From Gillisella vitis (GTDB taxonomy: Bacteria > Pseudomonadota > Alphaproteobacteria > Rhizobiales > Rhizobiaceae), in assembly GCF_021559775.1 (NCBI RefSeq), contig NZ_CP056047.1, forward strand, positions 496,001-560,000: a stretch of 64,000 nt of DNA, given 5' to 3'. The position numbers and the translations under genes are program-made. Position 1 is the first letter of the stretch; each line of letters starts with the position of its first letter. The notes below the pieces were generated by a model, which was given only the letters and a program-made list of their open reading frames with translations, searched no databases and was not told where the DNA came from. This document shows positions 9,252 to 17,547 of this stretch, piece by piece.

Positions 9252-10202
9252 TTATGGCAGATGCCTTGTTTCTGCGGTCGGGCGTGCATTTGATGCTTGT
9301 GAAAGATGGGCGCGCATGCGTTGCGACAGCCAGTCGGTGAATACCAGCCGTCGTTCATCGGCGGCAAAATCGCTATTGGAGACGGCGAGATAATGGGTGC
9401 CATCCTGATGAAACGCACCGAGTGCGGCCAGTCGTCCGGCTGCCATATCCGTCGTCACCATATGGATCGATGCCAGCGCGACACCCTGGCCAGCCATCGC
9501 CGCCTCAAGGGCCAGATAGAAATGCTCGTAAAAAATGTCCGAGTTGAACTTGCGGGTTCCCGGCTGGGTCTTGCGCCAGTTCAGCCAGGCATCGGGACGC
9601 GAGCGGGTATGCAGGGCCGGTACGCTGGGGCGAGGTGCGTTGTTGAGATCAGCCGCCACCTGCGGCGTGCAAACCATTCCCATCGCTTCCGGCGCCAGTT
9701 CCCTCACATGCAGGCGGGGGTCGATGGCAAAATCGTTGCGCCGCACGGCAAGGTCGACGTGATCGCGGCGAAAATCGATTTTTCCGCCCGCGGCGAGAAC
9801 CTTGACATCCAGACCGGTCCTTTCTTTCAGATCGCCAAGGTTTGGTATGAGGAATTTCAGGCAGAGCGTCGGTTCGCAGGAGACGATCAGGGGTTGCGCA
9901 TAGGCATTGCTGCGAAAATCCGTGACGACATTTTCCAGATCCTGGAACACGGAGGCAAGCCTGGCCGCCAGTTGACGACCGCGCTCCGTCAGGAAGACCG
10001 CCCGGTTACGGCGAAGGAACAGCGGCTCGCCCAGACTTTCCTCCAGATTCTTGACCTGCTTGCTGATCGCCCCGTGTGTGACGTGCAATTCCTGGGCCGC
10101 CAACACAAAACTTTCATACCGCGCCGCCACCGCAAAGGCCTTCAAAGCCCCCAATTGTGGCAGGCGCGCCATCCTGGATCGGAATTCGGAACTGTCGGTC
10201 AT
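9252..10202 (-). CDS. LysR-family transcriptional regulator (GcvA-like)
   Basis: A 316-residue DNA-binding protein. The winged helix-turn-helix lies at residues 15-75 (LGALKAFAVAARYESF, then HVTHGAISKQVKNLEESLG), followed by a substrate-binding domain of the GcvA/AmpR subtype. It is divergent from the dioxygenase-LysE-ThrH unit with a 114-base shared control region, the classic LysR arrangement, so it most likely controls that unit in response to an amino acid or hydroxy amino acid. The effector is not known. The gene converges with the membrane protein gene six bases away. Confidence 0.9.
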   Translation of the reverse strand: MTDSSEFRSRMARLPQLGALKAFAVAARYESFVLAAQELHVTHGAISKQVKNLEESLGEPLFLRRNRAVFLTERGRQLAARLASVFQDLENVVTDFRSNAYAQPLIVSCEPTLCLKFLIPNLGDLKERTGLDVKVLAAGGKIDFRRDHVDLAVRRNDFAIDPRLHVRELAPEAMGMVCTPQVAADLNNAPRPSVPALHTRSRPDAWLNWRKTQPGTRKFNSDIFYEHFYLALEAAMAGQGVALASIHMVTTDMAAGRLAALGAFHQDGTHYLAVSNSDFAADERRLVFTDWLSQRMRAHLSQASNARPTAETRHLP

Positions 10203-10316
10203 ATGTGTGAATTTACCTCACGCTTTTGCTCGAAAATATATCGGTTTTCACGAAACACAACATATGATTGATAATCGGTGTCGGCGGGTTACGCCGATTA
10301 AATCGGAGCCATTTTA
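10203..10316. promoter_or_regulatory. divergent control region with inverted AATCGG/CCGATT boxes
   Basis: The region between the LysR gene and the dioxygenase gene holds AATCGG at 10273-10278, its complement CCGATT at 10294-10299 and AATCGG again at 10301-10306. Together they form nested inverted repeats, and the last one touches the ribosome site GGAG of the dioxygenase. This is a plausible LysR binding site; no experiment supports it. Confidence 0.45.
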
Positions 10317-11075
10317 ATGCAAGGCAATATTTCAGTTTTAAAGCACAGCGATCCGGCCAATGTGACCAATATCGATGTCTGCCAACAGTTGCATGACTTC
10401 GATTTTGTGTTTCTTGAAGGCAACAATTTTCTCGATGTCATTCATCAAAGCCATTTTAGCAGCCAGGACATTGCTGATTTTCAGGCGTCCTGGGATGATC
10501 TTAAACCGGATACCTATATGGCCGACGGCGGCAAATATCGCCTTCGCCGGTACGCAACCCTGACGGGCGCGCCTAAGGGCGGGCCCGTCAGTCTCGAAAA
10601 GCATCAGCCACATTTCCAAACGACCTCCTACAATCCTCTGAATGGCGGCATTGAGCGCCATTTCGAGCCGGTATTGGCATCGACCATTGAAAATCCGGTG
10701 ATGCAGGCGATTTTCTCCTTCGCCTCTTCCACCTTCGGCGCTCTCTCGCCTTTTTCGACCTGGCACATGGAGTTGCATCAGTTCCGCATTGAAGCCGTGC
10801 AGACCGGTGGAAAGCCAACACCTGAAGGCGTTCACCGCGACGGTGTGGATTTCGTGCTGATGGTTCTCATCAATCGGCAGAATATTGTTGGTGGCGAAAC
10901 CTCCATCCTGGATCGGGACGGCGTCAAGCTGGCGGAATTTACGCTGACGGACCCCTTCGATGCTGCAATTGTCAATGATGAACGCGTTGCCCATGGCGTA
11001 ACGCCGATCACCAAGCTCGATCCCGACCAGCAGGGCCTGCGCGATGTTCTGGTCCTGACCTTCCGCCGCAAATAA
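10317..11075 (+). CDS. 2-oxoglutarate/Fe(II)-dependent free amino-acid dioxygenase (PF10014)
   Basis: A 252-residue cytosolic oxygenase of the L-isoleucine-4-hydroxylase (IDO) family. The iron ligands are visible: HRD at residues 173-175 (His and Asp) and the distal His at about 226 in RVAHGVTP, with an Arg near the C-terminus (LRDVLVLTFRR) to hold 2-oxoglutarate. Members of this family hydroxylate free L-Leu, L-Ile or L-Thr or oxidise L-Met; from memory, an Agrobacterium vitis homologue is among those assayed. The substrate here is not readable from sequence. It is the first gene of a unit with a LysE exporter and a ThrH-like phosphatase, implying that the product is exported or further processed. 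Confidence 0.85.
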   Translation: MQGNISVLKHSDPANVTNIDVCQQLHDFDFVFLEGNNFLDVIHQSHFSSQDIADFQASWDDLKPDTYMADGGKYRLRRYATLTGAPKGGPVSLEKHQPHFQTTSYNPLNGGIERHFEPVLASTIENPVMQAIFSFASSTFGALSPFSTWHMELHQFRIEAVQTGGKPTPEGVHRDGVDFVLMVLINRQNIVGGETSILDRDGVKLAEFTLTDPFDAAIVNDERVAHGVTPITKLDPDQQGLRDVLVLTFRRK

Positions 11076-11085
11076 ATGCAGATGT

Positions 11086-11109
11086 CAGCCGCGCGGAACC
11101 GCGCGGCTG
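11086..11109 (+). terminator. GC-rich perfect hairpin between dioxygenase and lysE genes
   Basis: An 11-bp perfect inverted repeat (CAGCCGCGCGG, two-base spacer, complement) lies 10 bases after the dioxygenase stop. No T-run follows, so it may slow transcription, protect the upstream mRNA end or do nothing, rather than terminate fully. Confidence 0.5.
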
Positions 11110-11135
11110 TTGCCGGATCCGGAGCCCACATATTT

Positions 11136-11765
11136 ATGGAACAAATACTTCTGATTGCTTCGATAACCTGGCTGGCCGTTCTCAGCCCCGGCGCGGATTT
11201 TGCCATGGTGTCGCGCAATAGTTTTCTCTATGGCCGCAAATCCGGGCTGGCGGCCTCGATGGGCATTGCCATCGCCTGCTGGTTTCATGTGATCTATGCC
11301 ATGTTCGGCATTGCGATCATCCAGCATATTTTCCCCAATATTCTGGATATCATCAAATTCGTCGGCGCGGCCTATCTGGTCTATGCGGGCCTGGCCACGG
11401 CCTTCAGCAAGATACGCGATGTCGAAGGCAGTCTGGTTCCCAGCGACAGATCCATGGGCCGGGAAATGATGACCGGTATTCTGACCAATGGTCTCAATCC
11501 GAAGACGTCGATTTTCGTGATCAGTCTCTACACGCAATTCATCGGTAAGGACACGCCGCTGTCGCACCAATTGCTTTGGGGCCTGTTCATCTCCCTGTCG
11601 CATTTGCTGTGGTTCGCATCCGTTTCGACCTTTCTGTCCAACCCGGCCATTCGAACCGTTGTGCTGCGTCGCCAGCGCCTGTTCAATATCCTGATCGGGG
11701 TCGTGCTCGCCTCGCTGGGGGCCATTCTGTTCACCGCGGGCACTTTGGGGAGTGGCGCGCAATGA
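11136..11765 (+). CDS. LysE/RhtB-family amino-acid exporter
   Basis: A 209-residue inner-membrane protein with about six hydrophobic segments. The N-terminal segment contains LAVLSPGADFAMVSRNS, the PGPDF-like signature of the LysE/RhtB family, and NGLNPKTSIFVISL is the conserved central loop. The start at 11136 has GGAG eleven bases upstream and removes 20 non-homologous residues. These proteins export amino acids or hydroxylated derivatives (homoserine, threonine, leucine). It lies between a dioxygenase and a phosphatase, and its stop overlaps the next start as ATGA, so it is translationally coupled. The natural cargo is probably the hydroxylated product, which is an inference. Confidence 0.88.
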   Translation: MEQILLIASITWLAVLSPGADFAMVSRNSFLYGRKSGLAASMGIAIACWFHVIYAMFGIAIIQHIFPNILDIIKFVGAAYLVYAGLATAFSKIRDVEGSLVPSDRSMGREMMTGILTNGLNPKTSIFVISLYTQFIGKDTPLSHQLLWGLFISLSHLLWFASVSTFLSNPAIRTVVLRRQRLFNILIGVVLASLGAILFTAGTLGSGAQ

Positions 11766-12433
11766 CCGCATCCATCTGTTCCTTCATCGATCTCGAAGGC
11801 GTTCTCGTTCCGGAAATGTGGCCGCATATCGCCAAGTCGTTCGGAATTCCCGAACTCCAAGCGACCACGCGGGAAATTCCCGATTACCGTCAATTGCTGG
11901 ATCAGCGGATCAAGCACCTGTCCGATCACCACGTTACCCTGGCCGAAATCTGCGCCAGTGTCGCGGAACTCGATCTGTTCAATGGGGCGGTGGAATTCCT
12001 CGCAGCGCTCAAGCTGCGTGGGCGTGTGGTGATCGTCTCGGATTCCTTCAGCCCGATGAACCGGCATTTTATCGAGCAGATCGCTGCTGATCAGGTCCTC
12101 TGTCACAGTTTTCAGACCAATGACGAGGATATCGTCACCGGCTTCGACTTCTGGAATGGGCTGGCTGGAAAACATCTCTGTTTCGACGCCGTCGATACCG
12201 AGGGGTGCGCCCATTTTGCAATGGGCGACGCGTTGAACGACATTTCAATGATCCGTGCGGCGACCTATGGCGTGCTGTTTCAGCCCTCGATGGCGACGCT
12301 GCTGGCCGCGCCGGATCTGCGGGCTACATCATCCTATAGTGAAGTCCTCGATATCCTCGATGAAGCCATTTATATCAATAGCAGATCGGCCTCAAAGAGG
12401 GCCACGACTTTCCTGGGGAGCGCTTTCGGCTGA
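11762..12433 (+). CDS. ThrH-like HAD phosphatase/phosphotransferase
   Basis: The product is 223 residues and belongs to the HAD superfamily. The start matches Pseudomonas ThrH closely: DLEGVLVPE near residue 10 (with Glu in place of the second Asp), then ATTREIPDY, LFNGAVEF, IVSDSF and GDALNDISM. ThrH of P. aeruginosa dephosphorylates phosphoserine and can pass the phosphate to homoserine. The gene overlaps lysE by four bases. A role on a phosphorylated hydroxy amino acid linked to the upstream dioxygenase is plausible but inferred. The C-terminal 30 residues after YEDL-like SYSEVL are not typical. Confidence 0.8.
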   Translation: MTASICSFIDLEGVLVPEMWPHIAKSFGIPELQATTREIPDYRQLLDQRIKHLSDHHVTLAEICASVAELDLFNGAVEFLAALKLRGRVVIVSDSFSPMNRHFIEQIAADQVLCHSFQTNDEDIVTGFDFWNGLAGKHLCFDAVDTEGCAHFAMGDALNDISMIRAATYGVLFQPSMATLLAAPDLRATSSYSEVLDILDEAIYINSRSASKRATTFLGSAFG

Positions 12434-12470
12434 CAGCATATACGACCACGTATCATGCTAGAGTTTTCCT

Positions 12471-12508
12471 TACAGCACCGTGCGTTTTATAAAACGCACG
12501 GTGCTGTA
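12471..12508. repeat. perfect 38-bp palindrome
   Basis: Arms of 19 bases, beginning TACAGCACCGTGCGTTTTA, meet with no spacer. It lies 38 bases after the thrH-like stop and can act as a hairpin terminator, but the lack of a T-tract and its perfect symmetry suggest a repeat element or protein-binding site. Confidence 0.8.
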
Positions 12509-12519
12509 ACGTTTTAAAT

Positions 12520-12569
12520 CTGCTGCATAATTCCTTAAATCGACTCCGATTTAAGGAATTATGCAGCAG
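12520..12569. repeat. 23-bp perfect inverted repeat with 4-base loop
   Basis: Arms start CTGCTGCATAATTCCTTAAA and are perfectly complementary across the loop ACTC. It ends two bases before the secretion adaptor stop codon, so it lies at the 3' ends of two convergent transcripts. A decayed relative appears near 37241. The sequence resembles dispersed palindromes of Agrobacterium genomes (from memory). Confidence 0.8.
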
Positions 12570-12571
12570 CG

Positions 12572-13960
12572 TCACCGCTCCCGGAATGCCTTGTTGAAAT
12601 AACTGGCCAGCGGTTTGGTGAGGTAGGTGAAGGGTGAGCGTTCCGTGGTCTGGATAAAGGTTTCGACCGGCATCCCCGGCAGGACCTGGACATCGCCCAG
12701 TCGGGCAATTTCCTGTTCATCGGGCTTTATCTTCGCCTTATAGAAGCTGTTTCCAGTCTTTTCATCATTGAACACGTCGGCGGAGACCTCAATCACCGTG
12801 CCGTGGATATCCGGCGTCTGGCGTCGATCAAAGGCGGCAAACACCAGATCGGCCTTCTGGCCGACATGCACCTGATCGATTTCATTGGGCGGCAAATTGG
12901 TGGTGATCACCAGCCCGACATTCTGCGGTATGATATAGAGGATCGGTTCTGCCGCTTTGACCACGGTGCGCAACGCATGCACGGTCAGGCCGAACACCAC
13001 GCCGCCGGTTGGCGCGGTCACTTCGGTGCGGCCAAGGGTTTCCAGGGAGGAGACCCGTTTCTGACGCAATTCGGCAATCTGCGCTTCGGCATTGCGCAGA
13101 TCGGTGATCGATTGTTCACGCAGCTCGCCACTAACATTCAGAATAGCGATTTCGATCTCGGCGATCTTGGCGCGGCTTTCGGCAATGCTGGCCATGGACG
13201 AGGCGATCTCGCCGTCTGCCTCGACCTCGGACCGTTGCAGCGTCATCACCTTGCTGGTCTGGGTCAGGCCGTCGCGCAGCAATTTCTGCTGCACGGCCAG
13301 TTCCTCGCTGATCAACTGCCTTTGCTGGCGCAGCGCATTGAGCTTGGCGTTCAAGCCCTCGATTTGCTGGGCGGTCTGGTGCTTGCGCTCCTGCAATTGC
13401 CCGACCTGTTTGTCGCGGTTTTCCTGTCGCGCCTGCAACAGGTTGCGCTGGCCCTCGACAATCTCGCGCACATGGCTGTCGGTCTTGGCCCGTTCGACAA
13501 GCTCAGGGTCGAAGCTGATCTCGCTCTTGCCATCCTGTTCGGCGGTCAGCCGCCCGGCATTGCCGAGCAGCGAAAACAACTGGTTTTCAATGATCGTCAG
13601 CTCGGATTGGTCGAGCTTTTCATCCATTCTGAGCAGAACCTGGCCGGGCTGGACGACATCGCCCTCCTTGACCAGTAAGTCCTGCACGATGCCGCCAGCC
13701 TGATGTTGTACCACCTGACGGTTGGTTTCCACCTCCACCGTGCCGCTGCCGACCACGGCGCCCTGGATGGTGGTCAGTGCGCTCCAGGCACCCAGCCCCA
13801 GCACCAAGACCGCCAGCGCGCCATAGCCGAGCGCCGTGTGACCGCGGGCCTGCCAGACGTGGCGTTCCGGGGTGGACGACACCCGCTTTGGCACAGGGGA
13901 TGTGGGCAGGCTTGCCGGGGAAGAGGAGGCTGGCGTCGATGTCTGGGAAAACAGGCTCAT
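12572..13960 (-). CDS. type I secretion membrane-fusion (HlyD family) protein
   Basis: This 462-residue protein bridges the ABC transporter and an outer-membrane TolC-like channel. Residues about 44-66 are the single membrane segment. They are followed by a lipoyl half motif (GTVEVETNRQVVQHQAGG, EGDVVQPGQVLLRMDE), a long coiled coil (about 150-300) and a closing beta domain (GMPVETFIQT). It lies 10 bases downstream of the ABC transporter gene, the PrsD-PrsE order of rhizobia, where the pair exports glycanases and RTX-type proteins. No substrate gene and no TolC gene occur in this window. The Ser/Pro-rich N-terminus (residues 1-35) is unusual but low-complexity. Confidence 0.92.
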   Translation of the reverse strand: MSLFSQTSTPASSSPASLPTSPVPKRVSSTPERHVWQARGHTALGYGALAVLVLGLGAWSALTTIQGAVVGSGTVEVETNRQVVQHQAGGIVQDLLVKEGDVVQPGQVLLRMDEKLDQSELTIIENQLFSLLGNAGRLTAEQDGKSEISFDPELVERAKTDSHVREIVEGQRNLLQARQENRDKQVGQLQERKHQTAQQIEGLNAKLNALRQQRQLISEELAVQQKLLRDGLTQTSKVMTLQRSEVEADGEIASSMASIAESRAKIAEIEIAILNVSGELREQSITDLRNAEAQIAELRQKRVSSLETLGRTEVTAPTGGVVFGLTVHALRTVVKAAEPILYIIPQNVGLVITTNLPPNEIDQVHVGQKADLVFAAFDRRQTPDIHGTVIEVSADVFNDEKTGNSFYKAKIKPDEQEIARLGDVQVLPGMPVETFIQTTERSPFTYLTKPLASYFNKAFRER

Positions 13961-13970
13961 CGTCTCTCTC

Positions 13971-15767
13971 CTATGGCTTGCGCGGGGCGCCGGGTACGAA
14001 ACCGGTCATGGTGGTTTCCTGTTTGGCATTCCCCCATGACGTATTTGTCTTCGTGCCAACCACTTGCTGGGCATTGCGCAGATGGGCGCGCAACACTTCG
14101 TCGCGTGGGCCGAAGGCGGCGCGGGCGCCATGGTCCATGATCAGCACCAGATCGCATTCCTCGATTGCCGCCGGGCGATGCGCCATGATCACGGCTGCTC
14201 CGCCCTTGGCCTTGAGGCCGCGGATCGCCATGTTCAGCGCCACGGAACCCTCCGCATCGAGATTGGAATTCGGCTCATCCAGAATAAGCAGGACCGGATC
14301 ACCGTAAAGGGCGCGGGCAAGGCCGATGCGCTGCTTCTGCCCACCGGAAAGCCGCTGGCCGGTGGCGGGCAGGGGGGTGTCGTAGCCCTGTGGCAGTTTC
14401 AGGATCATCTCATGGGCTGCGGCCTTGCGAGCGGCGGCAATCACCTTGTCCGGGTCGGGATCGGCGGTGAGGCGGGCGATGTTTTCGGCAATCGTGCCTT
14501 CAAACAGCACCACGTCCTGCGGCAGGTAGCCGACATGGTCGGCCAGCCCGTCTGGGCCGTATTGGTCCAGAGCGGCGCCGTCCAGCCGGATCTTGCCCGC
14601 CATCGGCTGCCAGACACCGGTCAGCAGCCGGGCAAGGGTCGATTTGCCGGAACCACTGGGGCCGATCACGCCCAGCGCATGGCCAGGGCCAAGCTCGAAA
14701 CTCATCATCCGCAGCGTCGCCACGCTTTCGCCGGGCGGTACGGCGGTAACCTGCTGAACCTGCAAAATGGCACGGGGCCTCGGCAGGGTGGTGCGGCTGT
14801 CTTCCTCGGGAATCTGCTCCAGCAGGGTTGAGAGATTGCGCCAGCCTTCCTGCGCCCGCTGCATTAGTCCCCATTGGGAAATGGCCGTCTCAATCGGTGC
14901 CAGCGCCCGGCCGATCAGGATTGATCCGGCAATCATCGCGCCAGCCTTGATTTCGCCGCGCAGCACCAGCCAGGCACCCAGCGCCAGAATGGCCGATTGC
15001 AGGAAGATCCGGAAGGTTTTGGACACGGCTGTGTAAAAGCCATTGGCATCCGAATAGGCAATGCTGGCGGCGAGCGCCGTGTGGCGCGTCGCCTGCCAGC
15101 GGGTCGCCGCACTCTTGCGCATGCCCAAGGCCTTGACCGTTTCGGCGTCACGAGCCAGCGCCATGGTCATCTCGTCGCTGATCCGGCTGGCATCCGCAGC
15201 TTTTGCCTGGATGCGCTTGGTGCCGCGCTGGTTCAGCAGTGTCAGCGCGATCAGCACCAGCCCACCCGCCAGCGCCAGATAGCCCATCCAGGGATGGAAA
15301 ACGAAGATCACGAACAGGAAAACCGGCGTCCATGGAATGTCAAAAACCGCAAAAATCGCCGAGGACGCCAGCATTTTTTGCAGGGCGTCCAGATCGCGCA
15401 TGCCGCGTGGACCGGCAACGCCCTTCGATGCCAGTGCGGATCGATCGAGCAGGGCACGAAACACCCTGATGTCGAATTCGCTCTGGAGCCGTGCCCCGAT
15501 CCGGGCGGCGATGCGTGACCGGACGTGGTCGAGAATGCCCATGATCGCATAGAGCAGAATGACCAGCAGAAACAGGACCAGAAGCGTCGCCTCAGAGCGC
15601 GCCGCCAGCACCCGGTCATAGACCTGAAGCATGAACAAGGGTCCGGTCAGGACCAGAAGGTTGACGAAGAAACTGAACAGGGCAATGGACAGGAAGCCCG
15701 CCTTGCTGCGCGCCAGGGCTGCCTGTAACTCCTCGACGCCGCCGCGCGTGGTCTTACTCCGGCTCAT
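13971..15767 (-). CDS. type I secretion ABC transporter, permease/ATPase (PrsD/PrtD type)
   Basis: The product is 598 residues: six membrane segments in the first half, then a nucleotide-binding domain with Walker A GPSGSGKST (about residue 372), signature LSGGQKQR and Walker B LLILDEP. It powers one-step export of unfolded proteins from cytosol to outside, with the HlyD partner encoded next. The start at 15767 (MSRSKTT) is preferred because the upstream in-frame stretch back to 15947 shows no homology and a hydrophobic run unlike the family. The last 30 residues after the ATPase domain are variable. Substrates are unknown. Confidence 0.92.
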   Translation of the reverse strand: MSRSKTTRGGVEELQAALARSKAGFLSIALFSFFVNLLVLTGPLFMLQVYDRVLAARSEATLLVLFLLVILLYAIMGILDHVRSRIAARIGARLQSEFDIRVFRALLDRSALASKGVAGPRGMRDLDALQKMLASSAIFAVFDIPWTPVFLFVIFVFHPWMGYLALAGGLVLIALTLLNQRGTKRIQAKAADASRISDEMTMALARDAETVKALGMRKSAATRWQATRHTALAASIAYSDANGFYTAVSKTFRIFLQSAILALGAWLVLRGEIKAGAMIAGSILIGRALAPIETAISQWGLMQRAQEGWRNLSTLLEQIPEEDSRTTLPRPRAILQVQQVTAVPPGESVATLRMMSFELGPGHALGVIGPSGSGKSTLARLLTGVWQPMAGKIRLDGAALDQYGPDGLADHVGYLPQDVVLFEGTIAENIARLTADPDPDKVIAAARKAAAHEMILKLPQGYDTPLPATGQRLSGGQKQRIGLARALYGDPVLLILDEPNSNLDAEGSVALNMAIRGLKAKGGAAVIMAHRPAAIEECDLVLIMDHGARAAFGPRDEVLRAHLRNAQQVVGTKTNTSWGNAKQETTMTGFVPGAPRKP

Positions 15768-16190
15768 GAATAGTTCTTGATCATTGAAAACCCCTGAATC
15801 GGAGCCCGACAGAACAGCCACCCCTGGCTGAGACCTGTCCGGCCTCTTTACCGACCCCCTTAAATGGGAGTGGTTTTTAGAAATAATGCAGAAAAAACAT
15901 ATTATTATGACGATAGTTGGTAACCCTTCCGAGGTCACGGTCTGCAACTCAGCCTTTTAGGTCTTTATGGCAATCTTCTCGTTAAGGTACAATTCCCTCC
16001 ACCATGCAGGATTTAAAAAAATCCTGCATATTACAATTTTTTCGGCCAGTCCCGGATACAGGAACTTCGGGCCCTTGACTGCGCAGCCAGTTAAAAACGG
16101 TCATGAAATAACATCGTATAGGATGATACCACGAGAAGCAGGGGCTTTAAATATTGAGGAGGAAACAGCCTTCGGGAGAAGCCTTTGACC
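15768..16190. other. intergenic region between secretion operon and tRNA-Pro
   Basis: The gap of 423 bases contains the promoter of the secretion operon and a hairpin at 16004-16029. No coding sequence could be supported. Confidence 0.6.
16004..16029. terminator. AT-rich hairpin
   Basis: Perfect 11-bp arms (ATGCAGGATTT and complement) around an AAAA loop. On the plus strand ATTACAATTTTTT follows, so it could terminate readthrough; no plus-strand gene precedes it, so its role is open. Confidence 0.4.
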
Positions 16191-16267
16191 TGGTCGGAGT
16201 GGAGTGATTCGAACACTCGACCCCCACGTCCCGAACGTGGTGCGCTACCAGACTGCGCTACACTCCG
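16191..16267 (-). tRNA. tRNA-Pro (anticodon CGG)
   Basis: A 77-base cloverleaf including encoded CCA. The acceptor stem CGGAGTG pairs with CACTCCG, the D-arm is AGCGCAGTCTGGTAGCGC, and the anticodon arm CCACG-TTCGGGA-CGTGG gives anticodon CGG. The T-loop is TTCGAAT. No integrase or attachment-site duplication is seen beside it. Confidence 0.95.
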
Positions 16268-16626
16268 TGACCAGTGGCGCTCGTATAAACCAGGGTTTCA
16301 CAATAGACAAGCGGGCGGCTTCAAAAAAATCATGGCTTTTCAACAGGGGCAAGAATGCCGCAAGCAGAGGGTGCTGCGTGCATTGAATGGTTGCAGTAAG
16401 ATTGAGTTAATTCATTGTATTTAAATAATAATATTATCTTGCGTCAATTTCGGCTCGTGGTGTTTCACTGTTGCCGTTTTGAAACAAGTTGACGTGAGCG
16501 AGAAACTTGGTGATTTCCAATTTCAGGTTTTGGGGATAAAGGCGAAAGACAAAGTGGCACAGGGATGGCCGGGGCAGGGCTCTGCCCGGCCGGGCCGCTT
16601 GAAGCGGGTTACCAAGGGACAGAATT
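16268..16626. other. intergenic region before lipoprotein gene
   Basis: This 359-base stretch lies between tRNA-Pro (upstream promoter side) and the lipoprotein gene. It must hold both promoters. It is AT-rich near 16390-16440 and carries no supported gene. Confidence 0.5.
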
Positions 16627-17043
16627 ATGAATTTTCGGATCATGCTGACGGCTGGCTTGGCGCTGGCGCTGGCTGGATGTACCACGACATCGGGTGTCAT
16701 GCCTGTACAGAAGAAAAACCTGGTAGAAGAGCGCTGGGTCGGCCAGCCGGCGGGTGCCTTCTTTGCCAAGTTCGGACCACCGATCAACGACGAACAGGCT
16801 GGCGGTGCCACCGTCTATAGCTGGCGCGGTGGCTTCAGGACCCGCACGGTCGCTCCGACCTATGCGCAAACGCCCGATGGCAAGCGCGGCAAGGTCACCA
16901 AGGCCGGGCGCACCGAATATCTGCGCTGCGAAGTGCGGGTCACGGTCTCTCCGGATTATGTCATCCGTGCGATCAAGCCTGTCATCGACAGGCCTGTCGA
17001 AAGCGGCAAGACCTGGTGCGAAGAGTTTCTGGGCGGCGCATAA
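16627..17043 (+). CDS. hypothetical lipoprotein
   Basis: A 138-residue protein with a signal peptide ending in the lipobox LAGC (Cys about residue 18), so it should be lipidated and anchored in the inner or outer membrane. The mature part contains WVGQPAGAFFAKFGPP and YSWRGGF, a pattern shared by small envelope proteins of Rhizobiales in which a glycine/aspartate-rich turn precedes a beta-sheet. Two further Cys residues (in LRCEV and KTWCEEF) may form a disulfide. AAGGGA lies upstream of the ATG. A terminator follows at 17135. Function unknown. Confidence 0.75.
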   Translation: MNFRIMLTAGLALALAGCTTTSGVMPVQKKNLVEERWVGQPAGAFFAKFGPPINDEQAGGATVYSWRGGFRTRTVAPTYAQTPDGKRGKVTKAGRTEYLRCEVRVTVSPDYVIRAIKPVIDRPVESGKTWCEEFLGGA

Positions 17044-17547
17044 TGCGGTGATCCACGTGATGAGGGGCCGCGCAAACATCATTTGATGGTGTTCGGTTTT
17101 CGAAACCGTGTCTTCTAAAGGTCAACGATGAACCAAGGCGAGGTTGTCAGGCGACCTCGCCTTTTTTGGTGGGGGCGTCATTTAGAGATTCGTGCTTTCA
17201 CGCACAGACCTGCTCAAAATGGGTTTCTTTGGAAATCTGGCCTTGCGCCGGCGGCAAAACTGCGTCCCAGCGACCGGTTTTCAATACCTGTTAGTCGAAT
17301 ATTTCCACGGTCTGGGTGAGGCGGGATTTTTCGTTGCGGGTATGACTTCGACCTTTCGAATTTACCCAACCTATTTTAGGGAAATATTAAATCTTAATTG
17401 TGCTATATGAAATCTATCGTTAAAACACCCATGATGGGTGGCCTGTCGCACTCTTGCCAAGCCAAGAAAGCAGCGTCAGGTTCGTGAGAGCTTGCCTCTC
17501 CCTCTGTTCCTTCCCCACCCCCCATCAGTTTTAAGAGGCGAGGCATA
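17044..17547. other. intergenic region upstream of chemoreceptor gene
   Basis: The 504-base gap holds a terminator at 17135, a short palindrome CACCCATGATGGGTG at 17426-17440 and the chemoreceptor promoter. I see no further gene. Confidence 0.55.
17135..17167 (+). terminator. rho-independent terminator
   Basis: A ten-bp stem (AAGGCGAGGT with ACCTCGCCTT) around a nine-base loop, followed by a run of Ts, 90 bases after the lipoprotein stop. Confidence 0.85.

Noticed and set aside
16191..16267. tRNA-Pro as an integration site
   Set aside because: No integrase, no repeat of the tRNA end and no accessory gene block lies beside it.
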